This document shows, piece after piece, positions 1-7,873 of a DNA stretch of 15,376 nucleotides (positions are counted from its first letter, which is position 1; each line of letters starts with the position of its first letter). Made by a program: the position numbers and the translations under genes. This stretch comes from JBFXAM01 sp050184295 (lineage in GTDB: Bacteria > Planctomycetota > Phycisphaerae > UBA1845 > Fen-1342). Below the pieces are notes generated by a model. The model worked only from the letters and a program-made list of their open reading frames with translations, made no database searches and had not been told where the DNA came from. The stretch is from assembly GCA_050184295.1 (NCBI GenBank), contig JBFXAM010000110.1, positions 1 to 15,376 on the forward strand. Direction: 5' to 3'.

Positions 1-1001
1 CGGTCGATCGCGGGAAAGCGCTCGGCAAAGCGTCCGGGCGGGAAGTGGCGGACATCGAGGTGCACGTGCGGCGCGCGATCGCGGCGCATTTCCCGAAACA
101 CGGCGCGGGAGACGATGTCGCGCGGCGCGAGCTCGGCGCGTGGGTCATATTCGGGCATGAAGCGGCGCCCGCCGCGCGCAAGCAGGCGCGCACCCTCGCC
201 GCGCACCGCCTCGCTGATCAGTCGCCGCTCGGGTTTGTCGAGCGCGAGGACGGTCGGGTGGAACTGGATCATCTCGAGGTCGCGCAGCACCGCGCCGGCA
301 CGCAGCGCCATCGCGAGCCCGTCGCCGGTCGCGATCGGCGGCGGGGTCGCGCGCGGATAGAGACACGCGCAGCCGCCGGTCGCGAGGATCGTCGCGCTCG
401 CGTGCACGACCGCGAAGCCGTCGTCGGGCCGGACGATGAGCACGCCGCGGACGGCGCCCGCGGGATCCAACAGCAGGTCAAGCGCGAAGCAGCGTTCGAG
501 GAGCTGAATGTTCTCGTGGGCCGCGGCGCGCTCCATCAGCACGCGCATGATCTCCGCCCCGGTCGCGTCGCCGCCGGCGTGAACGATGCGGTTGGCGCGG
601 TGCCCGCCCTCGCGGCCGACCGCCAGCCGGCCGGCGATCAGATCGAAGCGCGCCCCCCAATCGACCAGTTCGGCGATCCGCTCCGGCGCGTCGCGCACCA
701 CAACGTCGACAACCTCCGTGTGCGACAATCCGCCGCCGGCGGCGAGCGTGTCGGCGGCGTGCTCGGCGGGTGTGTCGTCCGCGTCGACGGCGGCTGCCAC
801 GCCGCCTTGAGCCCACGCGCTCGCCGAGCGCAGCGGCTCGTCCTTGGTCACAACGAGCACCCGGCCAAACGTCGCCGCCTCGAGCGCGGCGCGCAGCCCG
901 GCGACGCCGCCGCCCAGCACGACCACGGCGGCGCGCTGGACGGGCAAGCGCCGCAGATCGACGTCCACCAGCGCGCCCGGCGGAGCCCGCAGCGTGCTCA
1001 T
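1..1001 (-). CDS. nadB: L-aspartate oxidase NadB (C-terminus beyond the window)
   Basis: This FAD flavoprotein oxidises L-aspartate to iminoaspartate, which NadA condenses with dihydroxyacetone phosphate to quinolinate in cytoplasmic de novo NAD synthesis. It is read from an ATG at 1001 down to the window edge without a stop, giving 333 codons of a family usually near 540 residues, so the helical C-terminal domain is missing. Visible marks are the FAD dinucleotide-binding loop GGGVAG (residues 30-35), the SAWAQGGVA segment, RIVHAGGDATG, the ATGG turn, EMIQFHPT, LISEAVRGEGA, and RDIVSRA, a segment that carries a catalytic arginine in this family. The set fits aspartate oxidase; the close relatives SdhA and FrdA are less likely because nadA is next door. 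The start overlaps the nadA stop (ATGA), implying translational coupling. nadC is not in view and could lie further downstream. Confidence 0.94.
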   Translation of the reverse strand, partial: MSTLRAPPGALVDVDLRRLPVQRAAVVVLGGGVAGLRAALEAATFGRVLVVTKDEPLRSASAWAQGGVAAAVDADDTPAEHAADTLAAGGGLSHTEVVDVVVRDAPERIAELVDWGARFDLIAGRLAVGREGGHRANRIVHAGGDATGAEIMRVLMERAAAHENIQLLERCFALDLLLDPAGAVRGVLIVRPDDGFAVVHASATILATGGCACLYPRATPPPIATGDGLAMALRAGAVLRDLEMIQFHPTVLALDKPERRLISEAVRGEGARLLARGGRRFMPEYDPRAELAPRDIVSRAVFREMRRDRAPHVHLDVRHFPPGRFAERFPAID

Positions 1002-1981
1002 GACGCGGCTCGCAGATCGGCGGCGGCGCTCACGGCGAGCATGCGCTCGAGCGCGCGGCGCGCCCCGGCAGCCACGTCCGCCGACACCTCGACCGCCGGA
1101 CGCGCGTCGCGCAGACACGCGTAGACCTTCTCCATCGTGTTGAGCCGCATGTACGGGCACAGGGCGCAGTCGCAGCCGCTGTGGGGCGGTGCCGCGATCA
1201 GCGTTGCATCGGGCCGGCGCCGGCGCATCGCGTGCAGAATCCCCGCTTCGGTCGCGACGATGAAGCTCTCGTGCGGCGATGACTCGACGTAGCGCAGCAG
1301 CTTGCTGGTGGAGCCGATGAAGTCCGCGAGGTCGAGGACCGCCTCCTCGCACTCGGGATGGGCGATGACCTGCGCGTCGGGATGCCGGGCGCGCAGTCTC
1401 ACGATCCGCCGGTGGGAGAACTGCTCGTGCACGATGCAGAACCCGTCCCAGAGCACCAGCTCGCGCCCCGCCTGGCGGCTGACCCATCGACCCAGGTGGC
1501 GATCGGGCGCGAAGACGATGGGTTGCTCCCGCGGCAGGCTGCGGACGACGTCGACCGCGTTGGACGACGTGCAGATGATGTCGGACAGGGCCTTCACCGC
1601 GGCGCTGCAATTGATGTACGAAACAACCGCGTGCCCCGGATAGCGCTCCAGCCAGCGTGCGAATGCGTCCGCCGGGCAGCGGTCCGCAAGCGAGCAACCG
1701 GCGTCGAGATCGGGCACCAGCACGAGCTTGTCCGGGTTCAGGATCTTCGCCGTCTCGGCCATGAAGTGAACGCCGCAGAAGACGATTACGTCGGCGGTCG
1801 TCCCCGCGGCGTGGCGCGCGAGTTCGAGGCTGTCGCCGACATGATCCGCGAGATCCTGAATCTCGTCGTCCTGGTAGTAATGCGCGAGCAGCACCGCGTT
1901 GCGCTCGCGCTTCAGCCGGGCGATTTCGTCGTGCAGCTCGGGCGCGGCGTCGGCGGAGCGGCAGGCGGATGCGGTGTTCAT
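998..1981 (-). CDS. nadA: Quinolinate synthase NadA
   Basis: This [4Fe-4S] enzyme condenses iminoaspartate from NadB with dihydroxyacetone phosphate to give quinolinate. At 327 aa it is full length. By alignment from memory with archaeal NadA, the three cluster cysteines are C96 (AGCSLAD), C182 (GFCIVHE) and C275 (LCPYM), with the expected spacings of 86 and 93 residues. Substrate-site residues H34 (LLAHYY), S51, Y122 and N124 (SYIN), and H208 and E210 (AHPE) are present, as are the CGVHFMAETAKIL, CTSSNA and GSTSKLLR blocks. Nothing looks broken. The ATG lies 3 bp after the stop of the upstream lyase, so its ribosome binding site must be inside the end of that gene (only a weak AGAG is seen). 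Its TGA overlaps the nadB ATG. It is the middle gene of the operon. Confidence 0.97.
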   Translation of the reverse strand: MNTASACRSADAAPELHDEIARLKRERNAVLLAHYYQDDEIQDLADHVGDSLELARHAAGTTADVIVFCGVHFMAETAKILNPDKLVLVPDLDAGCSLADRCPADAFARWLERYPGHAVVSYINCSAAVKALSDIICTSSNAVDVVRSLPREQPIVFAPDRHLGRWVSRQAGRELVLWDGFCIVHEQFSHRRIVRLRARHPDAQVIAHPECEEAVLDLADFIGSTSKLLRYVESSPHESFIVATEAGILHAMRRRRPDATLIAAPPHSGCDCALCPYMRLNTMEKVYACLRDARPAVEVSADVAAGARRALERMLAVSAAADLRAAS

Positions 1982-1984
1982 GGT

Positions 1985-3388
1985 CTACTCTGCCAGGACG
2001 CGGTCGCCGCGGACGGGCGCGAAGCGCGCTTGGAAGAACCGCAGATGCTGCGGCTCATAGGTGAACCGCAGGCCGACGATCTTGTCGCGGTTTTCGTAGA
2101 GCGCGATCACCGACTCCGCGACGACGTCCATGTGCGCTTGAGTATATACGCGCCGCGGAATTGTGAGCCGCACGAGTTCCAGCGCGGGGAACAGGTCCTT
2201 GCCGGTGTCCTTGTCGCGGCCGGCGGACACGGCGCCGCGCTCCATCGCGCGCACGCCGGAGTCGACATACAGCGCCGCGGACAGCGCCTGTGCGGGGAAT
2301 TGCGCGCGGGGTATTCCGGGCAGGAACTTCGTCGCGTTGAGGAAGATCCCATGCCCGCCGATGGGTCGCACGATCGGCACGTTTGCCTCGATCAGCTTGT
2401 GTCCGAGATACTCGACCTGTCCGATGCGCGCGTGCATGTGGTCGAACTGCACCGACTCGCGGATGCCGATCGCCATCGCCTCCATGTCGCGCCCCGCGAG
2501 CCCGCCGTAGGTGTGCAGACCTTCGTAGACGACGACGAGATTGCGGGCGGCGTCGGCGAGCTCGTCGTCGTTGAGCGCGAGAAAGCCGCCGATGTTAACG
2601 AGCGAGTCCTTTTTGGCGGACATGGTGCAGCCGTCGGTGAGGTCGCAGATTTCGCGCAGGATGCGCGGCAGCGACTTGTCCGCGCAGCCCGGCTCGCGCT
2701 GCTGGATGAAATAGGCGTTTTCGAGTGCACGGGTCGCGTCGTGAAAGATGCGGATTCCGTGCTGCTGGCAGAGCGTGCGCACCGCCCGCAGGTTTTCGAG
2801 GCTGATCGGCTGCCCGCCGGCCATGTTCACGTTCGTGGCCATGCAGAGATAGGCGATCTTCGCCGCGCCGACCTCGTCGATCAGGCGACTCAGCTTGTTG
2901 AGGTCGATGTTGCCCTTGAAGGGGTGCTCGTGGTCGGGATCGTGTGCTTCGTCGATCACGACGTCGACGAATTTCCCGCCGGCCAGCTCCTGGTGCAGCT
3001 TCGTCGTGGTGAAGTACATGTTCCCGGGTACGTACTGTCCCTCGCGGATCGCGATCCGGCTCAGCAGGTGCTCGGCGCCGCGCCCCTGGTGCGTGGGGAT
3101 CACGTGGCGGTAGCCGTAGTGCTCGCGCACCGCCGCTTCGAGGTGATAGAAATTCTCCGAGCCTGCGTAGGCCTCGTCGCCGAGCATCAGTCCGGCCCAT
3201 TGCCGGTCGCTCATCGCCGACGTGCCGGAATCCGTCAGCAGGTCGATGTACACCAGCGCGCTGGGCAGCAGAAACGTGTTGAAGCCGGCCTCTGCGATCG
3301 CGGCCTCGCGCTCGGCGCGCGTGGTCATGCGCAGATGCTCGACCATCTTGATCTTCCAGGGTTCGGCCCACGAGCGGTGCGACGACAT
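1985..3388 (-). CDS. tpl: Tyrosine phenol-lyase (beta-eliminating lyase family)
   Basis: This PLP enzyme of the tyrosine phenol-lyase/tryptophanase family would split L-tyrosine into phenol, pyruvate and ammonia. At 467 aa it is close to the 456 aa of the Citrobacter enzyme and aligns nearly end to end. Residues telling the lyase from tryptophanase are of the lyase type: T127 in the FTTT segment (tryptophanase has Asp) and R384 in AMERG (tryptophanase has Ile), which match Thr124 and Arg381 of Citrobacter TPL. Also present are Y74, N188, D217, R220, the PLP lysine K260 in MSAKKD, and the F451-F452 pair in LRFFQARF. The ATG at 3388 is preferred because AAGGA lies 7 nt before it; an in-frame GTG at 3412 would add eight residues with no such site. 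It is first in an operon with nadA and nadB, which is unusual. Activity on tyrosine is inferred from residues, and other beta-substituted amino acids are possible. Confidence 0.9.
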   Translation of the reverse strand: MSSHRSWAEPWKIKMVEHLRMTTRAEREAAIAEAGFNTFLLPSALVYIDLLTDSGTSAMSDRQWAGLMLGDEAYAGSENFYHLEAAVREHYGYRHVIPTHQGRGAEHLLSRIAIREGQYVPGNMYFTTTKLHQELAGGKFVDVVIDEAHDPDHEHPFKGNIDLNKLSRLIDEVGAAKIAYLCMATNVNMAGGQPISLENLRAVRTLCQQHGIRIFHDATRALENAYFIQQREPGCADKSLPRILREICDLTDGCTMSAKKDSLVNIGGFLALNDDELADAARNLVVVYEGLHTYGGLAGRDMEAMAIGIRESVQFDHMHARIGQVEYLGHKLIEANVPIVRPIGGHGIFLNATKFLPGIPRAQFPAQALSAALYVDSGVRAMERGAVSAGRDKDTGKDLFPALELVRLTIPRRVYTQAHMDVVAESVIALYENRDKIVGLRFTYEPQHLRFFQARFAPVRGDRVLAE

Positions 3389-3513
3389 GGAGGCGTCCTT
3401 GTTGAGCACCACCGCCCGCGCGAATCGCGGCGGCGGAGGCGCGAAGCGGCGCGCCCTCGGCGGTCGGCGATCCGACCGCGATCCACGATCGGCGCCGCAG
3501 AGCGCGGGAGTTC

Positions 3514-3519
3514 ATCATA
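3514..3519 (-). promoter_or_regulatory. Possible -10 box of the lyase-nadA-nadB operon
   Basis: On the minus strand this reads TATGAT, five of six bases of the sigma-70 -10 consensus, in a very GC-rich region where such a box is rare. No convincing -35 box lies 16-18 bp upstream. Transcription would begin about 118 nt before the lyase ATG. The palindrome CGCGAAATCGCG (3521-3532) sits directly on its upstream side and could be an operator. This is weak evidence from one hexamer. Confidence 0.35.
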
Positions 3520-3520
3520 T

Positions 3521-3621
3521 CGCGAAATCGCGCGGTCGGGCTGCGCAAGCGGCGGCGGCACGATTGACCGCCAGGCGATTTCGGCGCGCGAAATGGTACG
3601 AAAAACCGGCGATTTCGGCGC
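3521..3621. repeat. Repeated GCGATTTCG motif, possible operator cluster
   Basis: GGCGATTTCGGCGC occurs twice in direct orientation, at 3574-3587 and 3608-3621 (34 bp start to start). The same core occurs inverted inside the perfect palindrome CGCGAAATCGCG at 3521-3532. All copies lie upstream of the lyase operon. Iterated near-palindromic boxes next to a -10-like element suggest a regulator binding site, but the protein is unknown and GC-rich sequence can give chance repeats. Confidence 0.4.
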
Positions 3622-3796
3622 CCCCTGCGCGCCGCGCCCGCCGTAACGGCGCTGCGCGCCGCCGCGCGCACCGCGCGCGCCATGCCGCAGGCGAGGCGTG
3701 AGCCGGTCCGCAGCGCCAGCGCGCGGACAACCCCAAAGCTCGCGCGCGGGCCAGCGCAGCCCCCGCGCGCAGCCCCGCGCCCGCCTGCGCCGGCAG

Positions 3797-3826
3797 TGTG
3801 CAAAGCAGCGGCCGGGGCGATATCAT
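3797..3826 (+). promoter_or_regulatory. Possible promoter of tRNA-Gly
   Basis: TATCAT at 3821-3826 matches five of six -10 bases and would start transcription about 12 nt before the mature tRNA. The -35 position is poor: TGTGCA at 3797-3802 matches three of six bases at an 18-bp spacing. Confidence 0.4.
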
Positions 3827-3844
3827 TCGGCGATCGAGTTCCGC

Positions 3845-3916
3845 GCGGGTGTAGCTCAATGGTAGAGCATCAGCCTTCCAAGCTGAACGTTGCGCGTTCG
3901 AGTCGCGTCACCCGCT
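3845..3916 (+). tRNA. tRNA-Gly (anticodon TCC)
   Basis: A full cloverleaf can be folded by eye. The acceptor stem is GCGGGTG with CACCCGC, the D stem GCTC/GAGC around AATGGTA, and the anticodon stem TCAGC/GCTGA with loop CTTCCAA (anticodon TCC at 3877-3879, reading GGA and probably other GGN glycine codons). The variable loop is ACGTT, and the T stem GCGCG/CGCGT (one G-T pair) carries loop TTCGAGT. The discriminator base is T and the 3' CCA is not encoded. Confidence 0.96.
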
Positions 3917-4183
3917 GTTCACCGGTGTCGGGCGCGCCGCCTCTCGGTCGGCGGGATGGATTCCGGGCGCGGCAGCGCGCTGGTCGCGGCAGCGTCCGCA
4001 GCCGGCGCCCGCGACACCCGAGCGCGACATGCGCGCGGCGTGACGATTTCGCGGCCGGCTCGGCGCGCGCGGTCGCGCCGGATTCCGTCGCGCACGCGTC
4101 ACTCGTCGAATCGGCTCGTGCTGTTCGCCCGCGCCGACGCTGACGCACGGCACGGTGCGCGTTGCCGCGCCGGGAGCCTCGCA

Positions 4184-4987
4184 TTGGCCGTCTCTTCGCA
4201 AACCCAGCGTACGCTGCTCTTCAGCTTCATCGCCTCGATTGCGCTCTGCGGGGCGATCGGCGCCTATATCCTCATCATCGGCCAGTTCGGCTGGTACGAG
4301 GCCCGCGTGCTCGGCACGACCGCCGTCATCGGCGGCGCGTCGATCCTTGCGATGGCCGCCGCGGTCAGCTTCGAGAGCGGGCGGCGCCGCGCGCTCGGCG
4401 CCGCGGGAATGCTCGCGTCCGGCGCCGCGCTGGTGGCGCTGCTGGCGCTGATCTGGGACCTGCTGCCCGACACCGACTTCGACGTGTTCGAGCGGATCAC
4501 CGCATCGCTCGCGGTGGTCGCGGTCGCGCTGCCGCACGCCTGCCTGCTCGACCTGGCGCGGCTTCACAAGCAATACGAATGGGTGCGCATCGCGACCTAC
4601 GGCATGATCGCCGCGCTCGCCGTGCTCATTTGCGTCACGATCTGGGCGGAGCCGCGCGGCGACGTGTGGGCGCGCGTGATCGGCGTCCTGGCCATCGGCG
4701 ACGTGTGCGGGAGCATCGCGACGCCGATCCTGCATCGCATCTCGGGCATCCGCACGCGCGAACAGTTTGTGACGACGGCGCTGGAGCTGCGGCTGGAATG
4801 CCCGCGCTGCGGCAAGTCACAGACGCTGCCGACCGGGTGGTCGCGCTGCGCGTGCGGGCTGCGGTTGCGCGTCGACATCGAGGAGGAACACTGCGCCCGG
4901 TGCGGCTACTCGCTCTACCGCGCGACCGGCGGCGTGTGTCCGGAATGCGGGACACCGTATGTGGCGGACGGCGCGCGAGGCGGGTGA
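4184..4987 (+). CDS. Polytopic membrane protein with C-terminal tandem zinc ribbon
   Basis: The function is not known. The protein has 267 aa. Residues 11-183 form about six hydrophobic segments (roughly 11-33, 41-63, 71-93, 105-125, 136-155, 162-183). After a short linker come two CxxC-type zinc sites: C206, C209, C222 and C224, then C237, C240, C252 and C255. The second has the form CARCGYSL...CPECG, a ribbon common at the ends of planctomycete membrane proteins. It probably sits in the inner membrane with the ribbons exposed on one face. TTG at 4184 is chosen because GGGAG lies 7 nt before it and because the frame further upstream is arginine-rich, lacks family features and runs back into the tRNA. 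The 267 bp between the tRNA and this start hold no gene. The downstream neighbour also starts with a zinc ribbon and has a membrane segment, but no common task can be named. Confidence 0.82.
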   Translation: MAVSSQTQRTLLFSFIASIALCGAIGAYILIIGQFGWYEARVLGTTAVIGGASILAMAAAVSFESGRRRALGAAGMLASGAALVALLALIWDLLPDTDFDVFERITASLAVVAVALPHACLLDLARLHKQYEWVRIATYGMIAALAVLICVTIWAEPRGDVWARVIGVLAIGDVCGSIATPILHRISGIRTREQFVTTALELRLECPRCGKSQTLPTGWSRCACGLRLRVDIEEEHCARCGYSLYRATGGVCPECGTPYVADGARGG

Positions 4988-5200
4988 GTCGTCCTTCTCA
5001 ATTGCGCGGCGCATGGCGCGATGATCATCCTCGCGGGCTTCAGCGCCCGGCCCGCGGAGCGCTGCACACTCGCGAATGCGCGTTTGGCTGGGCGGCGCGT
5101 GCGGGGGACGAAGTTGCGCGCGAGGTTCACGACAGCGCTGGGTTGCCCGAGGGCCCGGCGCGGACAGCGGGTGGCGCGCCCCCGTGAACGGCGCAACCCC

Positions 5201-5206
5201 TTGACT
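5201..5206 (+). promoter_or_regulatory. Lone -35-like box before the FHA gene
   Basis: TTGACT matches five of six -35 bases, 78 bp before the FHA gene ATG. The sequence 17 bp further on (near AAGACA) is a poor -10 box, so this is a weak candidate. The rest of the 4988-5283 gap shows no gene or clear hairpin terminator. Confidence 0.25.
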
Positions 5207-5283
5207 TGAGTTGGGCGCCGGAAGACACTCGGCACGCTCGACTGCCGTCATTTCGCTGCCTTGTTCGCGAACGGGGTCGCAAC

Positions 5284-7689
5284 ATGTCGATTTACAAACT
5301 TCAGTGCCCGTCCGTCCCGTGCGCCAAGTGGTTCCGTGTGCCCGAGTCCGCGCTGGGCCGGCCGGTGCGCTGTCCGCACTGCCACCATCCCACGCGTGTT
5401 CCCGGCGACCTCGCGGAACTGAATCCGCTGAAGGACGCCGCGTGCTTCACGATCCGGATCGAGCGCGGGCCCGCGTTCGCGGGCCGCGAGACGGCACTGG
5501 ATCCGGGGCGCACGTATACCTTCGGAAAATCCGACACCTGCGAAGTTCAATTGCCCGGGCCGAGCGTCTCACGCCGGCATTTCTCGCTGCATCACATCAA
5601 CGGCAAATGGGTACTCGAGGATCTGAACAGCACGAACGGCGTCGAGGTGAACGGGCTGCCAACGATCAAGACGCAGCTCGACGGCGGGGAGAACATCACG
5701 GTTGGTGCGTACCTGCTGGAGTTTCGGGCGCCGGCGCGTCGGCCTGTGGTGGTGGGAAGCGGCTCGGAGCCGCTGGTGGAGGCGCCGGCGGATGCCAGCC
5801 CATATGACGTGGGCGCCACCCACGGCGCGGGTTCCGCGGATGACCCGCGCCTGCGACGTTTGCTGCACGAGGCCACCGGGTACACGGCCTTCACGACGGA
5901 GCACCGGGACCAGCAGGTCATCGACTCCACCCGGCGATACACGCTGTCGCTGGCGTCCCGTCTGCTCCTCACGTCCGCAGCGCTGGCCCTCGTGGTCGGC
6001 GGATCGATCTATTGGGCCGCGCAACGACGCCACGCACCCACGACACCGGCGGTGGTGCCCGCGACGCCTGACCCTGACATGCCCACGGAGTTCTCGGCCG
6101 CGCTGGCGGCAGGGGACTGGCGGCGCGCCCGGGATCTGGTGTCTGCCGCAGCCGCCGACCCGTCGCAAACGCGCCTGGCGCAGCTCATGCAGGTCCGGCT
6201 AGACGAACGGATCGGGCAGAGTAACGCGGAGCTCCTGTCGCTGGCGTGGACGGCGGTGCGCGCGGAGAACTGGCGCGAGGTCGAGGCGCTCATCCGGAAA
6301 GCCGGCGACCCGATCCACGGCGCAGTGAGCGGCGACTGGCAGCCGATTCGAGATCAGTTCGCCGAGGTGCACGCGGTCGAAAAGGCCGCGGCCCTTCGGG
6401 GTGCCGGCGACCTCGTGCAGGCATGCGCCGTCCTCCGCGACGCGCGCCGATCGTATCCCGACGGCGTGCGTGCCGCGGCGCTCCTGCGCGACCTGGAGCA
6501 GCAGATCGGGGCCGGGCTGGTCGTGCGCGTAAAAGGGGACGCGGCCGGCGCGGCGATTGTCGTGAACAACGAACCTCTCGGTCCTGCCGGGCGCGAGGTC
6601 TGGGGGCTGGCGCCGGGGTCCGCACAGGTGTCGGTGCGCGCCCCGGGGTGCTTTGTGCGCGACGAATCCGTGCGGCTGACCATCGGCGAGCTGACGACGC
6701 TCGAAGTCGATCTCCGCCCGCTGGCACCGCGGGCGGTGTGGGCGCTCGCCGCGTTGGAGGGCGCGAAAGCGCCGGAGGCGTTGTGGCTTGCCGCGCAGCA
6801 CTATCGTGACGTGAACGCGATACCAGAGGGGTTGCATCGCCTCATCGTCGATGTGACGCGCGACGCTGCCGAACTCAGGCCGGCACGCGGCGCCCCGCGG
6901 GTGGTGGAGATCGAGCTTCGCGGCGGCGACAAAGTGATCGCCCGCATCTGGAGCGAAACCGACGACGTGCTCAACGTGCAATTGCTGCCAGGCGGCGAAA
7001 CGCGCATTCTCCCGCGGGAGGAGATCGCGGTTGCTCGCGAGCACGGTATCTCAGAGGCGCTCGTAGTGCTACGCGGGAGCATTGAGGCGATCTTAGCTCG
7101 AACAGGTGACTCGCTCGATGCGTTACGTCGACTAGCGAAGCTGCGCGTCGAGCTAGGCGACGACGCGAGCTTTCGAACGGTCTGCGATGCGCTGGTGGGG
7201 CGCTGCCTGGAACCCCTGGAAGTTGCCTGTGCGGGCTGCGCTGGAACCCGCGCCCAAGTGTGCCCCGCATGCCAGGGTGCCGGAAAGGAGGTCGTCTTCT
7301 CGCCTTGCACCAACTGCAAGGGTGCGGGCAAGTCCGAGTGCCCAACCTGCAACGGCACCGGCGACGTGCGTTGTGGCAAGTGCAATGGATCCGGGACGCA
7401 GACGCGCACGGTCCGTAGCGGCGGGCAAACGACCCGGCGGACCGAAAACTGTGAGGCATGCCGCGGCGCGACCCGCAAGGCGTGCGTTGCGTGCAACAGC
7501 GGGAAGCGGACGTGTCCCAAGTGCGATGGTCGCCAAGTGCTGGAAAAAAAGGCAAATTGCCGGTGGTGCGAGAAAGGCCGCGTTCCCTGCGCGGCTTGTG
7601 AGGGTCGCGGCGCCCGCGCCGACATGCTCTCGGACGCGCGAACTGCGGCGGAGCTTTACGCCGCCGAGTTGGTCAAACGCGCCAGATGA
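5284..7689 (+). CDS. FHA-domain membrane protein with PEGA-like domain and DnaJ-type zinc fingers
   Basis: The 801-aa protein is a mosaic. Residues 4-40 are a zinc-ribbon-like cysteine segment ending in CPHCHHPTRVP. Residues 54-148 are a forkhead-associated domain, with GKS (81-83), SRRHF (96-100) and STNGVEVNG (116-124), the usual phosphothreonine-binding marks. One membrane helix spans about 224-246. Residues 267-410 look helical and repeat-like, and about 411-477 resemble a PEGA fold (VVRVKGDAAGAAIVVNNEPL). The end (649-772) has ten CxxC units, several of the DnaJ form CxxCxGxG. The likely role is phospho-signal binding at the membrane, presumably beside Ser/Thr kinases, with the cysteine-rich tail for metal or protein binding. 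An FHA domain should be cytoplasmic, so one helix puts the zinc fingers outside the cytoplasm, which is odd. ATG 5284 is chosen because the ribbon begins there; the ribosome site (GGGG, 7 nt away) is weak. The exact role is unknown. Confidence 0.87.
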   Translation: MSIYKLQCPSVPCAKWFRVPESALGRPVRCPHCHHPTRVPGDLAELNPLKDAACFTIRIERGPAFAGRETALDPGRTYTFGKSDTCEVQLPGPSVSRRHFSLHHINGKWVLEDLNSTNGVEVNGLPTIKTQLDGGENITVGAYLLEFRAPARRPVVVGSGSEPLVEAPADASPYDVGATHGAGSADDPRLRRLLHEATGYTAFTTEHRDQQVIDSTRRYTLSLASRLLLTSAALALVVGGSIYWAAQRRHAPTTPAVVPATPDPDMPTEFSAALAAGDWRRARDLVSAAAADPSQTRLAQLMQVRLDERIGQSNAELLSLAWTAVRAENWREVEALIRKAGDPIHGAVSGDWQPIRDQFAEVHAVEKAAALRGAGDLVQACAVLRDARRSYPDGVRAAALLRDLEQQIGAGLVVRVKGDAAGAAIVVNNEPLGPAGREVWGLAPGSAQVSVRAPGCFVRDESVRLTIGELTTLEVDLRPLAPRAVWALAALEGAKAPEALWLAAQHYRDVNAIPEGLHRLIVDVTRDAAELRPARGAPRVVEIELRGGDKVIARIWSETDDVLNVQLLPGGETRILPREEIAVAREHGISEALVVLRGSIEAILARTGDSLDALRRLAKLRVELGDDASFRTVCDALVGRCLEPLEVACAGCAGTRAQVCPACQGAGKEVVFSPCTNCKGAGKSECPTCNGTGDVRCGKCNGSGTQTRTVRSGGQTTRRTENCEACRGATRKACVACNSGKRTCPKCDGRQVLEKKANCRWCEKGRVPCAACEGRGARADMLSDARTAAELYAAELVKRAR

Positions 7690-7812
7690 GCATCGCGAGC
7701 ATGAGCCGCTGTCGGCAGCTCGTCGATCCGGAATCGGCGGCTTCGAACGGGGCCACGCTAGTCTAGTACCTCATCAAAACCGCGACGTATTGGGGCCGCG
7801 ACATTCATGTCG

Positions 7813-7873
7813 CGCGGCGGTTCCGCGCGGTCTGAACGCCGCGGCTCGGTCCGTGATCTGATCGTTTTTTTTT
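7813..7873 (+). terminator. Possible terminator region of the FHA gene
   Basis: A stem of ten pairs with one bulge (7813-7823 with 7834-7843) is followed 21 nt later by nine T in a row. The gap between stem and T run weakens the case. Confidence 0.3.

Larger units (their letters stand above)
3389..3844. other. Non-coding divergent region
   Basis: No gene is supported in these 456 bp between the lyase operon and the tRNA. Open frames here have no family resemblance, are arginine- and alanine-rich, and look like products of high GC. The part near the lyase holds the GCGATTTCG repeats and a -10-like box. The part near 3650-3800 is a run of GC-rich simple sequence. The last 50 bp hold a possible tRNA promoter. 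Confidence 0.7.

Noticed and set aside
45..1124. A 359-codon plus-strand frame
   Set aside because: It is the antisense shadow of nadB; the minus strand shows the FAD loop and other aspartate oxidase motifs.
1985..3388. Tryptophanase as the identity of the lyase
   Set aside because: The residues that bind the indole side in tryptophanase (Asp and Ile positions) are Thr and Arg here, as in tyrosine phenol-lyase.
1358..3646. A 762-codon open frame on the plus strand
   Set aside because: It is antisense to nadA and the lyase, whose proteins match known families with all active-site residues. The antisense frame has no recognisable domain and is an effect of high GC.
3890..4183. N-terminal extension of the zinc-ribbon membrane protein back to 3890
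   Set aside because: It would start inside the tRNA gene and the added residues are arginine-rich without hydrophobic or family character.
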